Source: CAYQJS01 sp964417895 (lineage in GTDB: Bacteria; Chloroflexota; UBA6077; SHYK01). From it: DNA of 64,000 bases. The position numbers and the translations under genes were made by a program. Positions within the stretch are counted from its first letter, which is position 1; the number at the start of each line of letters is the position of its first letter. Below, piece by piece: positions 7,821 to 16,650 of this stretch. Location: contig CAYQJS010000002.1 in NCBI GenBank assembly GCA_964417895.1, forward strand, positions 1 through 64,000, read 5' to 3'. The notes beneath the pieces were generated by a model. That model saw only the letters and a program-made list of their open reading frames with translations. It was not told the origin of the DNA and made no database searches.

Positions 7821-9520
7821 ATGGCACGCTGGATGCGGTTCATTGTGGTCGGGGTGGCGGTCGTGACCCTCGGCGTGGCGTGCACCGGGCCTGGAGACAC
7901 CGGTCCGGGCGGGCCCACGAGGGACGGACGTGGACCCGTCAAGCGGATCACGATGGCCTTTCCCCGCGAGATGGACCTCCGCCATAACGTGGCGCAGGAT
8001 CGGCAGGTCCTGCGGCCGTTGGTGAATCCCGGCCTCAGCGTGGTCGACGATCAAGGCTCCCGCCGGCCCGCGCTCGCCGAGGCCGTCCCCACCCTGGAGA
8101 ACGGTCTGTGGAAGACGTTCCCCGACGGCCGCATGGAGCTGACCTGGCGCATCCGCGCGGGGGCCCGTTGGCACGACGGGGTGTCCTTCACCACCGACGA
8201 CCTCCTCTTTACCGCCACGCTGGGGCGTGACCGGGACGTGCCGACCCTCAGCAACCCTCTCTTTGCCTCCGTCGAGGAGATCACGGCGCTCGACGAACGC
8301 ACGATCCTGATCGCCTGGAAGGAGCCGCACATCAGCGCGGACCAGCTCTTCTCGGCCACCACGACCCTCCCGCTTCCGAGGCACAAACTCGAGGGCCAGT
8401 ACCTGGAGAGCAAGGAGGACTTCCCCCGCCTGACCTTCTGGGTGTTCGACTACCTGGGGACGGGCCCCTTTCGCGTGCGCTCCTGGGACCCGAGCGGCAC
8501 CGCCGTGCTCGATGCCAATCCGGACTACGTCCTGGGGCGACCGCAGCTCGACGAGATCGAGCTGCGCTTCATTGCCGACGGCAACACGCTCACGGCCAGC
8601 ATTCTGTCCGGCGCCATCGACATGGGCGTCGGGCTGGCCTCGATCGACCGCGCGCTCGCCATCCGAGACGGCTGGCGGGACGGCCAGGTGACCTTCCGCT
8701 TCGACAGCAGTACCTGGATCGTGTTGTATCCGCAGCTGCTCAATCCACGCCCGGCCGTGATCGCCGAGCTTCCGTTCCGGCGGGCGCTCTTCCACGCCAT
8801 CGACCGCCAGGCCATGGCGGACACCTTGCAGGGCGGCGTCGCCCCGGTGGCGCACAGCTTTCTACCTCCGGGCCAGGCGGAGTATCGCGAGGTCGAGGCG
8901 CAGCTGCCCCGCTACGAGTACGAGCCCCGACGGGCGACCCAGATGATCGAGGCGCTGGGCTACACGCGGGGCGCGGACGGGGCTTTGCGCGATCAGACGG
9001 GCCAGCGGTTGGAGATCGAGATCCGCACGGGGTCCAGGACCAGGCATTCAGCCCGGGTACGGTGATCGCGGATTCCTGGCAGCGGATCGGGCTTGGAGGC
9101 ACGACCGCGGTGCGGGCGACGGGGCGCCTGGGGCAGGACCCGGAGGCGCAGGCCACTTTTCCGGGCTTCATGATCCAGAACAGTGCAAGCGGCGTCCCCG
9201 GGCTGCGCCGGCTGCACAGCGCGAACGTCCGACTCCCGGAGAACAGCTTTCAGGTGGGCGGCTCCGAGAACGTCAGCCGCTACATGAACCCGGAGCTGGA
9301 CGGCCTCATCGACGCGTACTTTCGAACCATCCCCTTGGCAGACCGCATCGCCGTGATGGGGCGCATCCTGCGCCACGTGGCCGAGCAGCTCCCGGTGATG
9401 GGGATCTACTACAACCCGGCGCCCGATGCCTTCGGCAATCGCCTGCTCAATATCGGCATTGCGCGGGCGTTCGGCTCGGTGCCGAGCTGGAACGCCCACG
9501 AATGGGACGTCAAACCATGA
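7821..9520 (+). pseudogene. ABC transporter substrate-binding lipoprotein (family 5), frameshifted
   Basis: Peptide/nickel-type solute-binding protein. ATG 7821 follows GGGAGGGAG and starts a lipoprotein signal with lipobox LGVAC. Two frames are needed: 7821-9065 and the continuation to 9520. Both align with the intact paralogue at 42623-44329 (for example VIADSWQRIGL here and VISDTWRRMGM there). The break maps to the G run at 9029-9032; one missing G restores TGVQDQAFSPGTVIADSW. This is either recent decay or a homopolymer error. No permease or ATPase genes adjoin it. Confidence 0.8.
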
Positions 9521-9658
9521 GGGTCGAGATCACGTCCCTGGCCTAGAGGCGCAGCCGGAACGCGTCATCCTGAGGCCGCAGGGCGTCCTCGTGAACGTGG
9601 GCCCCAAACTGACGCATTTTGTGCCGGGTGCGCTGAGAAATGCGGGCTCCCTTGCGGT
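9521..9658. other. Intergenic region, nothing recognised
   Basis: 138 bp between convergent genes. I found no strong terminator hairpin or gene-like signal. Confidence 0.4.
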
Positions 9659-10126
9659 TCATGCAGGCTCTCCCTCTTGGTTCTGGGCGTAATCGCCGAT
9701 CCAGATGACGGCGGGCAATTGACGGATGTAGTCGTAGAGCCGGCGGTCTGCCGTGATGAACGGAATCCCAAGCCGCTGGGCCAAGGCTACGTAGAGCGCG
9801 TCGTAGAAGGCAATGCCGTACTGGTGCACCAGGGGGAAAGCTTTGGCGATCAACTCGTCGTCGACGACGGTGGGGAGTGCCAAGGCGAGAAACTCTTCGA
9901 TGGCCTCGCGACCTTGCTCCGGGGTGAGACGCGGCTCGCGGCCGATAGTGGCGACCGCAATAGCATTGGGCACTTCATAGCGGATCTGATCGGGCGCCAC
10001 CAGGTCCACCTGCCGATCGCTGAAGCGCGTGAGGAGCAGGGCAGCGGCGTCGGCATCCTCTTCATCGGTGAGATGCCACTTCACCGCGACGGAGGCATCC
10101 ACCACCATGGCGGGCGGGGCGCTCAT
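9659..10126 (-). CDS. PIN-domain ribonuclease toxin (VapC family)
   Basis: 155 aa. The acidic PIN-domain residues are visible: D in VVDASVAVKW, E in IRYEVPNA, D in IAFYDALYVALA and D in FITADRRLYDY. VapC toxins cleave tRNA or rRNA. Its ATG overlaps the stop of the upstream gene (ATGA, 10123-10126), the usual coupling of a toxin to its antitoxin. The target RNA is unknown. Confidence 0.85.
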   Translation of the reverse strand: MSAPPAMVVDASVAVKWHLTDEEDADAAALLLTRFSDRQVDLVAPDQIRYEVPNAIAVATIGREPRLTPEQGREAIEEFLALALPTVVDDELIAKAFPLVHQYGIAFYDALYVALAQRLGIPFITADRRLYDYIRQLPAVIWIGDYAQNQEGEPA

Positions 10127-10497
10127 TGTGGCCGAGCGGGGGTTTCCCAGGTCCGCGCCTTGCGGACGAGCTCCGCGCTGGTCAAGGGCGCGATGCTGCG
10201 CTCCTTGCGCTTCTCCAAGATCTGCGCCACCAACGCTTTGCGCCGGGCGACCTCGGCTGGGCTGGGAGGGGTGAACAGAGCGGGTTTTTGCTCTATGGTC
10301 ACCACCTCCTCCTCACCGCGAGCTGGGCGAAGCGCCGCCACAACATCCTGTTTCTTGATGCGGATACTGCGGGGGCCCAAGCGATAAGCCGGCAGCTTCT
10401 TGGCTTCGATCCAGCGCCAGATGGTAGAGGGGCTCACCTCCAACTCCCGGGCCGCTTCGGCCACCGTGTAAAACTGGCCATTGAGCGATTTCGCCAT
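10123..10497 (-). CDS. Excisionase/MerR-type HTH protein, likely antitoxin of the VapC pair
   Basis: 124 aa. The N-terminal half is a winged-helix 'excisionase family' DNA-binding domain (FYTVAEAARELEVSPSTIWR, then RSIRIKKQDVVAAL); the C-terminal half is basic and helical and could wrap the toxin. This is not one of the usual AbrB or RHH VapB folds. A strong AAGGAGCCCGCCC precedes the ATG. It is the first gene of a two-gene operon. Confidence 0.8.
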   Translation of the reverse strand: MAKSLNGQFYTVAEAARELEVSPSTIWRWIEAKKLPAYRLGPRSIRIKKQDVVAALRPARGEEEVVTIEQKPALFTPPSPAEVARRKALVAQILEKRKERSIAPLTSAELVRKARTWETPARPQ

Positions 10498-10560
10498 GGG
10501 CGGGCTCCTTCGCGACGGATAGGGCTATATATCGGTCATACTTTGGAAATACTATCATGC
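10498..10560 (-). promoter_or_regulatory. Promoter/operator region of the toxin-antitoxin pair
   Basis: On the minus strand, AGTATTTCCAAAGTAT (a repeated AGTAT) is followed by GATATATAG and then the ribosome-binding site AAGGAG. An AT-rich core with repeats is expected for an autoregulated TA operon. Confidence 0.35.
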
Positions 10561-10570
10561 ACTGCAGTTA

Positions 10571-10849
10571 TTGCCACGAGCGAAGGTGCTGTCCGAGGAG
10601 CGCGCCGCTCTCGTCCTCCGGCTGATCACAGCCGAGAGCTCCGGGGCGATCGAGCAGGCGAAGCGCGCGGCCGAGGAATGGCTCCAGGCGCGCCCGGATG
10701 ACCCGTCCATCCGGTCCGCGCAGCATTCTCGCCGAGCGCGAGGAGTGGCTGCCGGCCCCGCGCGCTCCGCAGGGACGGTAGCACCGCCTGGAACAACCAT
10801 CGAAGAACTGTCCGCTTGCCGACACTCTTCACTATTTGCGCTGATCTGA
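10571..10849 (+). CDS. Small hypothetical protein, possibly frameshifted
   Basis: 92 aa from TTG. The first 50 residues (ERAALVLRLITAESSGAIEQ, then EEWLQARPDDPSI) look like a real helical protein, after which composition changes. Shifting frame near 10713 gives SILAEREEWLPAPRAPQGR and a stop at 10780, a better continuation. It may be a gene remnant. I do not recognise a family. Confidence 0.35.
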   Translation: MPRAKVLSEERAALVLRLITAESSGAIEQAKRAAEEWLQARPDDPSIRSAQHSRRARGVAAGPARSAGTVAPPGTTIEELSACRHSSLFALI

Positions 10850-10873
10850 CTCGATTCCCACCATTAGCGGGTT

Positions 10874-10950
10874 ATGCGTCGGTTGCGTCGTTCCGGTAGG
10901 GCGGGGCTTGTCCCCCGTCGCGCAGCTCTCTACGCGGGCGCGAGGCGGGA
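10874..10950. repeat. Dispersed GTAGGGCGGGG-type repeat, copy 1
   Basis: A stretch of about 75 bp beginning GCGTCGGTTGCGTCGTTCC is nearly repeated at 35868-35942. It carries the hairpin GGCGGGGCTTGTCCCCCG and ends CGCGGGCGCGAGGCGGGA. Confidence 0.75.
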
Positions 10951-11157
10951 ACGGCGGCTTCGGGCGATGGGCCTGCGACGTTTCATTTGAGCCGGGCGAC
11001 GTTATCGATATCCTGCCGCGGCACACGGCGCAGTAGCGGGCTGCTGAAAAACCCGCTCGCCCTGAAGGACCCCAGGTGGTTCGACGACGGCTCCAACGTG
11101 CACCCCTCCACCCCGAGCCAGTAGGGGCCAATCGATCCCCCAGGATACACTCCCCTT

Positions 11158-11267
11158 TAGCAGGCTGCTGAAAATCCCCGCTCGCCTTGAGCTTGTCGCA
11201 GTGGCCCGATGTGGTTCGACAGGCTCACCACGAGCGGAACCCCAACCTTCTTCAGCAGCCCGTTAGA
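11158..11267. repeat. Element with GGCTGCTGAA terminal inverted repeats
   Basis: TAGCAGGCTGCTGAAAA at 11157 and its inverse TTCAGCAGCCCGTTA at 11251-11265 bound about 110 bp. A single matching end, TAGCGGGCTGCTGAAAAA, lies at 11035. This looks like an IS-derived remnant; no transposase is present. The segment 10951-11157 between features shows nothing else recognisable. Confidence 0.55.
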
Positions 11268-11287
11268 CGGCGAACCACGGAGGACTG

Positions 11288-11895
11288 ATGGCAGCCCCTG
11301 ACCCCAACGCGTCCCGCTGGAATCGGGCGACCGGCTCACCCGAGCCGAGTTCCACCGCCGGTACTGCGACCGCCCGGACGTCAAGAGGGCGGAGCTGGTT
11401 GAAGGAGTCGTGTACGTGGGATCGCCAGTCAGTCGGGCGCACGCTGGACCACATGGCCGAGTCGTCGTCTGGCTGGGCACCTACGCATCGAGGCGCCGGG
11501 GACTGGAGGTGCTTGACAGCACGACGGTGATCCTGGACGACGACAACGAGGTCCAGCCCGACGCGATCCTTTGGCGCGAAGAGCCGGGCGGCCCACGCGC
11601 GACTGAGGATGGCTACCTCGAAGGGGCGCCGCAGTTGGTCGTCGAGATCCCGGCCAGCTCGGCCTCCTACGATCTGCACGACAAAATGCGCGCATACCGG
11701 CGCAACCGAGTGCGCGAGTACGTCGTCTGGCGCGTGCTCGACGAGGCGATCGACTGGTTCCAGCTGGTCGACGGAGAGTATCAGCGGGTAGAGCCGGACG
11801 AACGCGGAATCATCGAGAGCAATGTCTCCCCCGGGCTGCGGCTCCACGTGGGGAAGATGCTCGCCGGTGACCTGGCCGGCGTCCTGGCTGAGTAG
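11288..11895 (+). pseudogene. Uma2-family endonuclease-like protein (DUF820), N-terminal frameshift
   Basis: A strong GGAGGA precedes ATG 11288, giving MAAPDPN. The Uma2 sequence then continues in another frame from about 11303: VPLESGDRLTRAEFHRRY, ELVEGVVYV, then NEVQPDAILW, LVVEIPASSASYDL and EYVVWRVLD. One missing base between 11303 and 11311 reconciles both. The fold is of the PD-(D/E)xK type with E/D/E in the motifs listed. The later in-frame GTG at 11410 would give a 161-aa product lacking the first conserved segment. Function of the family is unsettled. Confidence 0.75.
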
Positions 11896-11920
11896 GGGAG
11901 GGACTCACTTCACCCTCGCG

Positions 11921-12634
11921 CTAACGGACGTATCCGTAGCTCACCAACCTCAGCGATCCCTCCTGCACTAGCCCGATCCCAGGCGCATACGCCTTCTCTT
12001 CTGTTGCCCCTGGCTCGAGCTCGGATGACACCCTGATCACGAGGCAGTTCTCGAATGCCCCCGCCGAAGTGGTCACCCTTCCCGACGTGCTGATCACCTC
12101 AGCTCGATCCTCTGCTATGCCCGGGACAAATTCCTGGTGGTACTTCATTCCCACCATCGGAGCGCCGGGCATAATCAAACCAGGTCTGCTTCCATTTTCA
12201 TTTGCGAGCCACGTGCCCTCGCTACTCACGACCCGATCGCCCCGGTATATCTCGACGTCTGCACCGAAAGCGAACACATCACCCGTTTCCCGATCCATCG
12301 CGAAGTAGTGTCTCGCAAGCTCAGCGAGCACACCGCGTTTCTCTTCTCGTTCTTCGACCACCCGAGTGGTTATGCCATTAATCTCCTTTGTTTCATCGAG
12401 CACGGTCACGGTGAGTTGTTCGCTGCGCGTTTCCATTACGCGCTGGAACCCCGGGTTGAGAACGAAATACCGCGATTCCCCGGTATGTGTGAGGGCGCGT
12501 TGCGGGATATTGAACTCTATCTGCCACTCCTCAGGGCTTGCGTTGACGGCCTGGACGGCTTGACTACCACAGGATGCGAGCATCGTGCATAACGCTGTCG
12601 CGGTGAGGACGAGGCACAGCTTCTGCGTCATCAC
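11921..12634 (-). CDS. Hypothetical lipoprotein
   Basis: 237 aa with lipobox MLASC after a hydrophobic N-terminus, so likely membrane-anchored and outside the cytoplasm. The mature part is beta-rich: YFVLNPGFQRV, VTVLDETKEINGITTRVVEE, then HYFAMDRETGDVFAFG and GTWLA. This arrangement recurs in uncharacterised secreted proteins of myxobacteria and environmental bacteria. No catalytic motif is seen. GGAGG lies 11 bp before the first ATG; the second ATG is an alternative. Confidence 0.65.
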   Translation of the reverse strand: MMTQKLCLVLTATALCTMLASCGSQAVQAVNASPEEWQIEFNIPQRALTHTGESRYFVLNPGFQRVMETRSEQLTVTVLDETKEINGITTRVVEEREEKRGVLAELARHYFAMDRETGDVFAFGADVEIYRGDRVVSSEGTWLANENGSRPGLIMPGAPMVGMKYHQEFVPGIAEDRAEVISTSGRVTTSAGAFENCLVIRVSSELEPGATEEKAYAPGIGLVQEGSLRLVSYGYVR

Positions 12635-12950
12635 GTAGAAACCTCCATGCGTTGACGTGCGCCTGGCATTAGCCCAACTACCGCACTTGACGCATTATTG
12701 CGCAGCTTTTCCCCTGTTCGTCACTACAAACTGTCTTCCTCCGCGAATCGGAGGGCTTCTTGGTGCTCAATCGAATGCGGAAAGCCATTATACGGTAAAT
12801 AGAGAGCTGAACTTCAACTTTACGATAATAACTTCGTCACTATTTGGGTCTCCACCACCATGCATATAGGATGCGCCAACCTTGCTCAGCGTTCACAGCC
12901 GCTTCTGCGCTTCCAAAGCGCTCGGAAGTTGGGTGAGCGATTCGGGCCTG
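12635..12950. other. AT-richer intergenic region
   Basis: About 316 bp with lower GC than its surroundings. It holds the hairpin CCTCCG-CGAAT-CGGAGG (about 12738-12754) and the promoter side of the 11921-12634 gene. No convincing gene is seen. Confidence 0.45.
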
Positions 12951-13099
12951 CTAGTGGGCCAGTTCCTATGGATTCGGGATCACGGTCACCCCCACCCCAA
13001 CCCTCCCCCGCAAGGAGGAAGAGAACTGGTTCCCTCCCCCCTTGCGGGGAGAGTGAGGGAGGGGGGTAACACCCACGTTCATGCGAAGTGACCCACTAT
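12951..13099. mobile_element. MITE-like element, TIR family CYAGTGGG, copy 2
   Basis: Ends CTAGTGGGCCAGTTCCTATG at 12951 and, on the other strand from 13099, ATAGTGGGTCACTTCGCATG. The interior is a GAGGGAGAG-type palindrome. The right end overlaps and supplies the TAG stop codon of the PHP gene. Confidence 0.65.
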
Positions 13100-13917
13100 C
13101 CCTGGCCGTTCCTGCGGTTCTGCATCCAGCTCTGCACCTGCTCTCGAGGGAGCTGGACCAGCGAGCGGTGCTGTTGCTGGAGCTTGCGCCGCAGCGTTTT
13201 CTTTGGCCCCTCGCGCCCGTTCTCCGGCACCACGGTGCGCTCCTGCCAGGACCGCTCGAAGTCCTCGACGGTCCGGCCCGGGAACGCGAGGACGATGCGG
13301 TAGAGGTCCTCGATGAAGTGGGCGTCCGGCCCGCCGAGGGCGAGGAGGTTATGTCGGTCGCCGATGGCGCGGAGCCTGGGGAGGGACCCTGGGGCGGTGA
13401 AGTACGGCGTGAGCAGCTCGTAGCCGAAGAGCTGAACCCGGGCGGCCATACGGGCGAGCCGCCTCCGCCCCATTCCCACCATCGGCGCATCGACGTGCGG
13501 CACGACGACGTAGCATCCCATAGTGTTCAGCTCATCGACGAGCTTGCGGAGCGCCTGAAACTTCTTGGGGACCGCGGTGGGAAACGGGGGCCGCATCCTG
13601 TACGCGAGCACGTGCGTGAAGCCGAAGGCCGTCGCCTCGACGCCCCAGATGGGCTGGACTCGCGAGCCCGGGTGGCGATCCTTCCAGTTGAGGGCCGCGG
13701 CAAACGAGCGGCAGTCATCGTGGTCGGTGATGCCGACGATGTCAATCTCGCTATTGGTCTCGATCTCGTCCAGGAGCTCGTCGACCGTGGACATTCCGTC
13801 GCTGAACGCCGAATGCACGTGAAGGACCGCTGCACCCACGGACTGGTACTCCGGGTCGAGGGGGTCGGGGCAGTCTACATGCTTTCGTGTCTGGCAGGCC
13901 ACGAAATGGCTGTCCAC
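13096..13917 (-). CDS. PHP-domain metal-dependent phosphoesterase
   Basis: 273 aa. Metal ligands of the PHP fold are visible: VLHVHSAFSDG, GITDHDD, a Glu in WGVEATAFGFTHVLAY, VVPHVDA and GGPDAHF. Such proteins hydrolyse phosphomonoesters or act as exonucleases; the substrate is unknown. The start GTG 13917 was chosen because GGGGGTGG precedes it and it lies just after the stop of the upstream MFS gene; the frame is open to 13959 within that gene. The TAG stop lies in a MITE terminal repeat, so the C-terminus may have been altered. Confidence 0.75.
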   Translation of the reverse strand: MDSHFVACQTRKHVDCPDPLDPEYQSVGAAVLHVHSAFSDGMSTVDELLDEIETNSEIDIVGITDHDDCRSFAAALNWKDRHPGSRVQPIWGVEATAFGFTHVLAYRMRPPFPTAVPKKFQALRKLVDELNTMGCYVVVPHVDAPMVGMGRRRLARMAARVQLFGYELLTPYFTAPGSLPRLRAIGDRHNLLALGGPDAHFIEDLYRIVLAFPGRTVEDFERSWQERTVVPENGREGPKKTLRRKLQQQHRSLVQLPREQVQSWMQNRRNGQG

Positions 13918-13925
13918 CCACCCCC

Positions 13926-15185
13926 TTATTCCGCGTCGCGGAAGCGAGGCACGCGCCACAGCACCGTCAGGGTGATTGGGATCATCGGCACTGCCAGCAG
14001 CGCGACCGCGGCGGGCGCCCCGGCAACCTCGGCGAGCCAGCCGAGCGTCACGGCGCCCAGCGGCGCGATGCCCCGGTCCATGTCATAGATCGAGAGCACA
14101 CGGCCGCGGTATTCCTCTGAGACGCGGCCGAGCAGCAGCGCGCTGTTCATCGTGAAGTAGGCCGTCTGCACGATGCCCACGAGGCCGGTCAGGACAAGCG
14201 CCAGCGGGAACGAGGGCGAGTACGCGAACAGGATGAGGCCCACTGCCTGGAGCACCGCCCCAACGAGCAGGATGGCCCCCTTCCGCTGTACCGAGCCCAT
14301 TACCGCGATGCCCAGCGCTCCCAGAAAGGCGCCCCCCCCGATGGCCGAGTTGAGCAGGCCGAAGCCGACCTCCCCCACCTGGTGAATATCCCGCGCGAAG
14401 GCTGGAAACAGCGTCTGCGACGAGCCGGTGCAGAATCGCTGTGCAAGCGACAGGACGAGCAGTGTCAGGATGACGTCGCGTCCGCGCAGGTAGCGCAGCG
14501 CGCCCATCACGTTCTGGGCGATGGACTCCCGGGCCGCCGACTGGGAGCCGCTCGGGACGCGCAGCAGGAGCGTCATGGCGACGGCCGCGATGGCGACAAC
14601 CGACTGCACGACGTAGGTGCCCCCAATTCCCACCGCGGCAATGAGCACCCCCGCGATGGAGGGAGCCACCAGGTGGGTCAGCTGCCGCCCGACCGAATGC
14701 AGGGCGATGGCGTTCATGAGCGCGCTCTCGGGAACGACGGCCGGGATGAGCGACTGACGGATGGGGAACTCCGCCGCGTTGAAGATGCCCTCCGCGGCGG
14801 TGAGCGCGAACACGTGCCACACCTCCAGGTGGCCGGTCACCAGGAGGAACGCGAGGAGCACGATCGCGCCGGAGTTACCCGTGCGGACGACCAGATAGAG
14901 CTTCCTCCGGTCCATCCTGTCGGCCAGGAGGCCTCCAAGCCCAGAGAACACCAGCACCGGCACGCCCCGCACCGCCTGCACGACGCCCAGCAGCAGCACC
15001 GAATCCGTCATCTGGTACACGAGCCACGGACGGGCGATCATTTCCATCCAGAACTGGCTCGACGCCGTTATGTGGCTCAGCCACAGAACCATCGAGCCCG
15101 GGTACTGGAGCGAAGAGAAGAAGCCCCTGGGTTGCCCCAGGGGCTTCACCGCCGAACTTTCTCCACGGACTTCAGCCAAGGTCAT
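13926..15185 (-). CDS. MFS transporter, EntS/multidrug-like exporter
   Basis: 419 aa, about 12 membrane segments. It has the MFS signature after TM2, GGLLADRMDRRKLY, and the N-terminal FSSLQYPGSMVLWLSH typical of the MFS_3 (enterobactin exporter-like) group. Expected role: proton-driven efflux of a small molecule. It is probably co-transcribed with the PHP gene downstream. A perfect 11-bp-stem hairpin (AAGCCCCTGGG/CCCAGGGGCTT, about 15121-15147) is encoded within codons 13-22. Confidence 0.85.
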   Translation of the reverse strand: MTLAEVRGESSAVKPLGQPRGFFSSLQYPGSMVLWLSHITASSQFWMEMIARPWLVYQMTDSVLLLGVVQAVRGVPVLVFSGLGGLLADRMDRRKLYLVVRTGNSGAIVLLAFLLVTGHLEVWHVFALTAAEGIFNAAEFPIRQSLIPAVVPESALMNAIALHSVGRQLTHLVAPSIAGVLIAAVGIGGTYVVQSVVAIAAVAMTLLLRVPSGSQSAARESIAQNVMGALRYLRGRDVILTLLVLSLAQRFCTGSSQTLFPAFARDIHQVGEVGFGLLNSAIGGGAFLGALGIAVMGSVQRKGAILLVGAVLQAVGLILFAYSPSFPLALVLTGLVGIVQTAYFTMNSALLLGRVSEEYRGRVLSIYDMDRGIAPLGAVTLGWLAEVAGAPAAVALLAVPMIPITLTVLWRVPRFRDAE

Positions 15186-15224
15186 CCCCAGACGGGTTCC
15201 GAGTTCCAGGTTCCAGGGTGGTGA

Positions 15225-15252
15225 TTGCGGGGCGCGGGGGCTATGCTACAAT
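15225..15252 (+). promoter_or_regulatory. Putative sigma-70 promoter
   Basis: TTGCGG (15225-15230), 16-bp spacer, TACAAT (15247-15252). The predicted start is about 35 bp before the ATG at 15294. Confidence 0.4.
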
Positions 15253-15293
15253 ATCCTCGCCGAAGACTCCCCATCCAGGTCAGCGGTGAATCT

Positions 15294-15563
15294 ATGGCGA
15301 ATGAGCGCAATGCGAACCCCTCGGCCCCGCAGGTCCAGACGGGTGGCCTTCGCTCGTACACGCCGACACAACTGTTCTTCATGACGCGCCTCTCCTGGCT
15401 GATGCGGCAGCGGCGCGAGCTTCTGAACACGCTCGACGCCAACGATTGGCGGCGCAGGGCCCTCGACAAGGCCCTGTACTCCACGTTCCTCGACTGCACC
15501 GAGGAGGGCGTGGGCGATGAAGCCAAGGGCCTCCTCGCTCAGCAGAACCAGAACGCCAACTAG
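15294..15563 (+). CDS. Small hypothetical protein
   Basis: 89 aa, from the ATG at 15294. The central part, LFFMTRLSWLMRQRRELLN then WRRRALDKALYSTFLDC, is amphipathic and helical; the ends are polar and Asn/Gln-rich. No signal peptide or known motif is seen. A promoter-like pair lies upstream. An alternative start at 15225 would begin inside that promoter. Coding is supported by good third-position GC and the isolated, well-spaced ORF. Confidence 0.5.
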   Translation: MANERNANPSAPQVQTGGLRSYTPTQLFFMTRLSWLMRQRRELLNTLDANDWRRRALDKALYSTFLDCTEEGVGDEAKGLLAQQNQNAN

Positions 15564-15649
15564 CCCTCAGCTATCCGCCATCCACTACCGCATCCCTCCC
15601 TTCACGCCCGCCCGCAGACTTACTTGACTACTCCCGGCTGTCATACACG

Positions 15650-15840
15650 GCGAGAAGCTGAGAGTGTCATGCTGAGAGGATGGGAAAGAACTGTCACCCT
15701 GAGCGAGCGAAGGGTCTGCTGGCGCTTGCAACTGCCGCCAGATTCTTCGCCTTCGGCTCAAAATGACACATGTTCACACGCTATGAGCCAGGGACGAAGC
15801 ATCTCCCGGCAGACCCTTCGCTTCGCTCGGCATGACACAA
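15650..15840. repeat. TGTCA..CTGAGC repeat cluster (two facing units)
   Basis: TGTCACCCTGAGCGAGCGAA followed by GGGTCTGC (about 15693-15721) is inverted at 15808-15838 (GCAGACCCTTCGCTTCGCTC, GGCATGACAC), with further half-units between (GATTCTTCGCCTTCGGCTCA). Together with flanking unremarkable DNA it fills the 15564-15890 gap. Confidence 0.8.
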
Positions 15841-15890
15841 GCCCTCAGCGGTCACCCAGTCTCTGCTTTCGGCTGATGCCTGATGGCTGA

Positions 15891-16463
15891 ATGCTGACGT
15901 GGGACGCCATCCTGGCGGCGGCCGTTCGTCTGGCCGAAGCCTGGATCGTGCGGCTGGCGATCGCGGTGGTCATCGTGCTGGTTACCTGGCAGATCGCCCG
16001 CTGGGCACGAGGGTCATTCGATCGCGCCGCCCTGCGAACACGCGCCGACGCCAACGCGCGAGCGCTCGCCGGCCGCCTCATCTACGGCGCCGTCTGCGTG
16101 CTGGGCCTGATCTGGCTCCTGCTGCTGCTCGGTGTGGACCAGGCCGGGATCCTGGCGACGTTCGGGGCGGTGGGCCTCGCCCTCGGCCTGGCAGTGCAAG
16201 ATGTGCTGAAGAGCTTTTTCGCCGGCCTCTACCTGCTATTCGAGCGGCCCTTTGTGATCGGCGACGAGATCGAGGTGAAAGAGCATGTCGGGCGGGTCGA
16301 AGAGGTTGGGTTCCGCGCCACGACGATCCGGATGCAAGACAACACGCTGGTGGTGGTGCCCAACTCGATCATCTTCTCCGAGGTGGTGAGCAACCGCTCG
16401 GCACGAGAGTCCAGGGTCCCGAAGCCGGAGCCGAACGGGGGCCCCGTCGAGCCGGAGTCGTAG
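15891..16463 (+). CDS. MscS-family mechanosensitive channel, short form
   Basis: 190 aa, with two to three membrane helices followed by the pore-lining signature (ILATFGAVGLALGLAVQDVLKSF) and the MscS beta domain (FVIGDEIEVKEHVGRVEEVGFRATTIR, then LVVVPNSI). It should release osmolytes on hypo-osmotic shock. The large cytoplasmic C-terminal domain of E. coli MscS is missing; the protein ends in a Pro-rich tail 25 aa after the beta domain. Repeat DNA follows directly. Confidence 0.85.
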   Translation: MLTWDAILAAAVRLAEAWIVRLAIAVVIVLVTWQIARWARGSFDRAALRTRADANARALAGRLIYGAVCVLGLIWLLLLLGVDQAGILATFGAVGLALGLAVQDVLKSFFAGLYLLFERPFVIGDEIEVKEHVGRVEEVGFRATTIRMQDNTLVVVPNSIIFSEVVSNRSARESRVPKPEPNGGPVEPES

Positions 16464-16509
16464 GGGGCAGACACGACCCAGAGCCGCGTCACAAGCTTTG
16501 CTTGGCTTC

Positions 16510-16622
16510 CGTCGGACGCCCCCTCTCCCGAGCCGCTTCGCGGCCCGACCTCTCCCACGAGGGAGAGGCAAATACTCCCTCCCCCCTCGCGGGGGAGGGC
16601 TGGGGAGAGGGGGATCCTGGTC
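16510..16622. repeat. CCCTCTCCC/GGGAGAGGG repeats
   Basis: Three nested palindromes of the GAGAGGG family (CCCCCTCTCCCGAGCC, CCTCTCCCACGAGGGAGAGG, CCCTCCCCCCTCGCGGGGGA) lie between convergent genes. Confidence 0.75.
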
Positions 16623-16650
16623 TGCTCACCAAACCTTGTGTCTCCGAGCG

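Noticed and set aside
7692..8855. 387-codon antisense frame opposite the solute-binding protein
   Set aside because: It is a His/Arg/Gly-rich shadow; the plus strand has a lipobox, ribosome-binding site and a paralogue.
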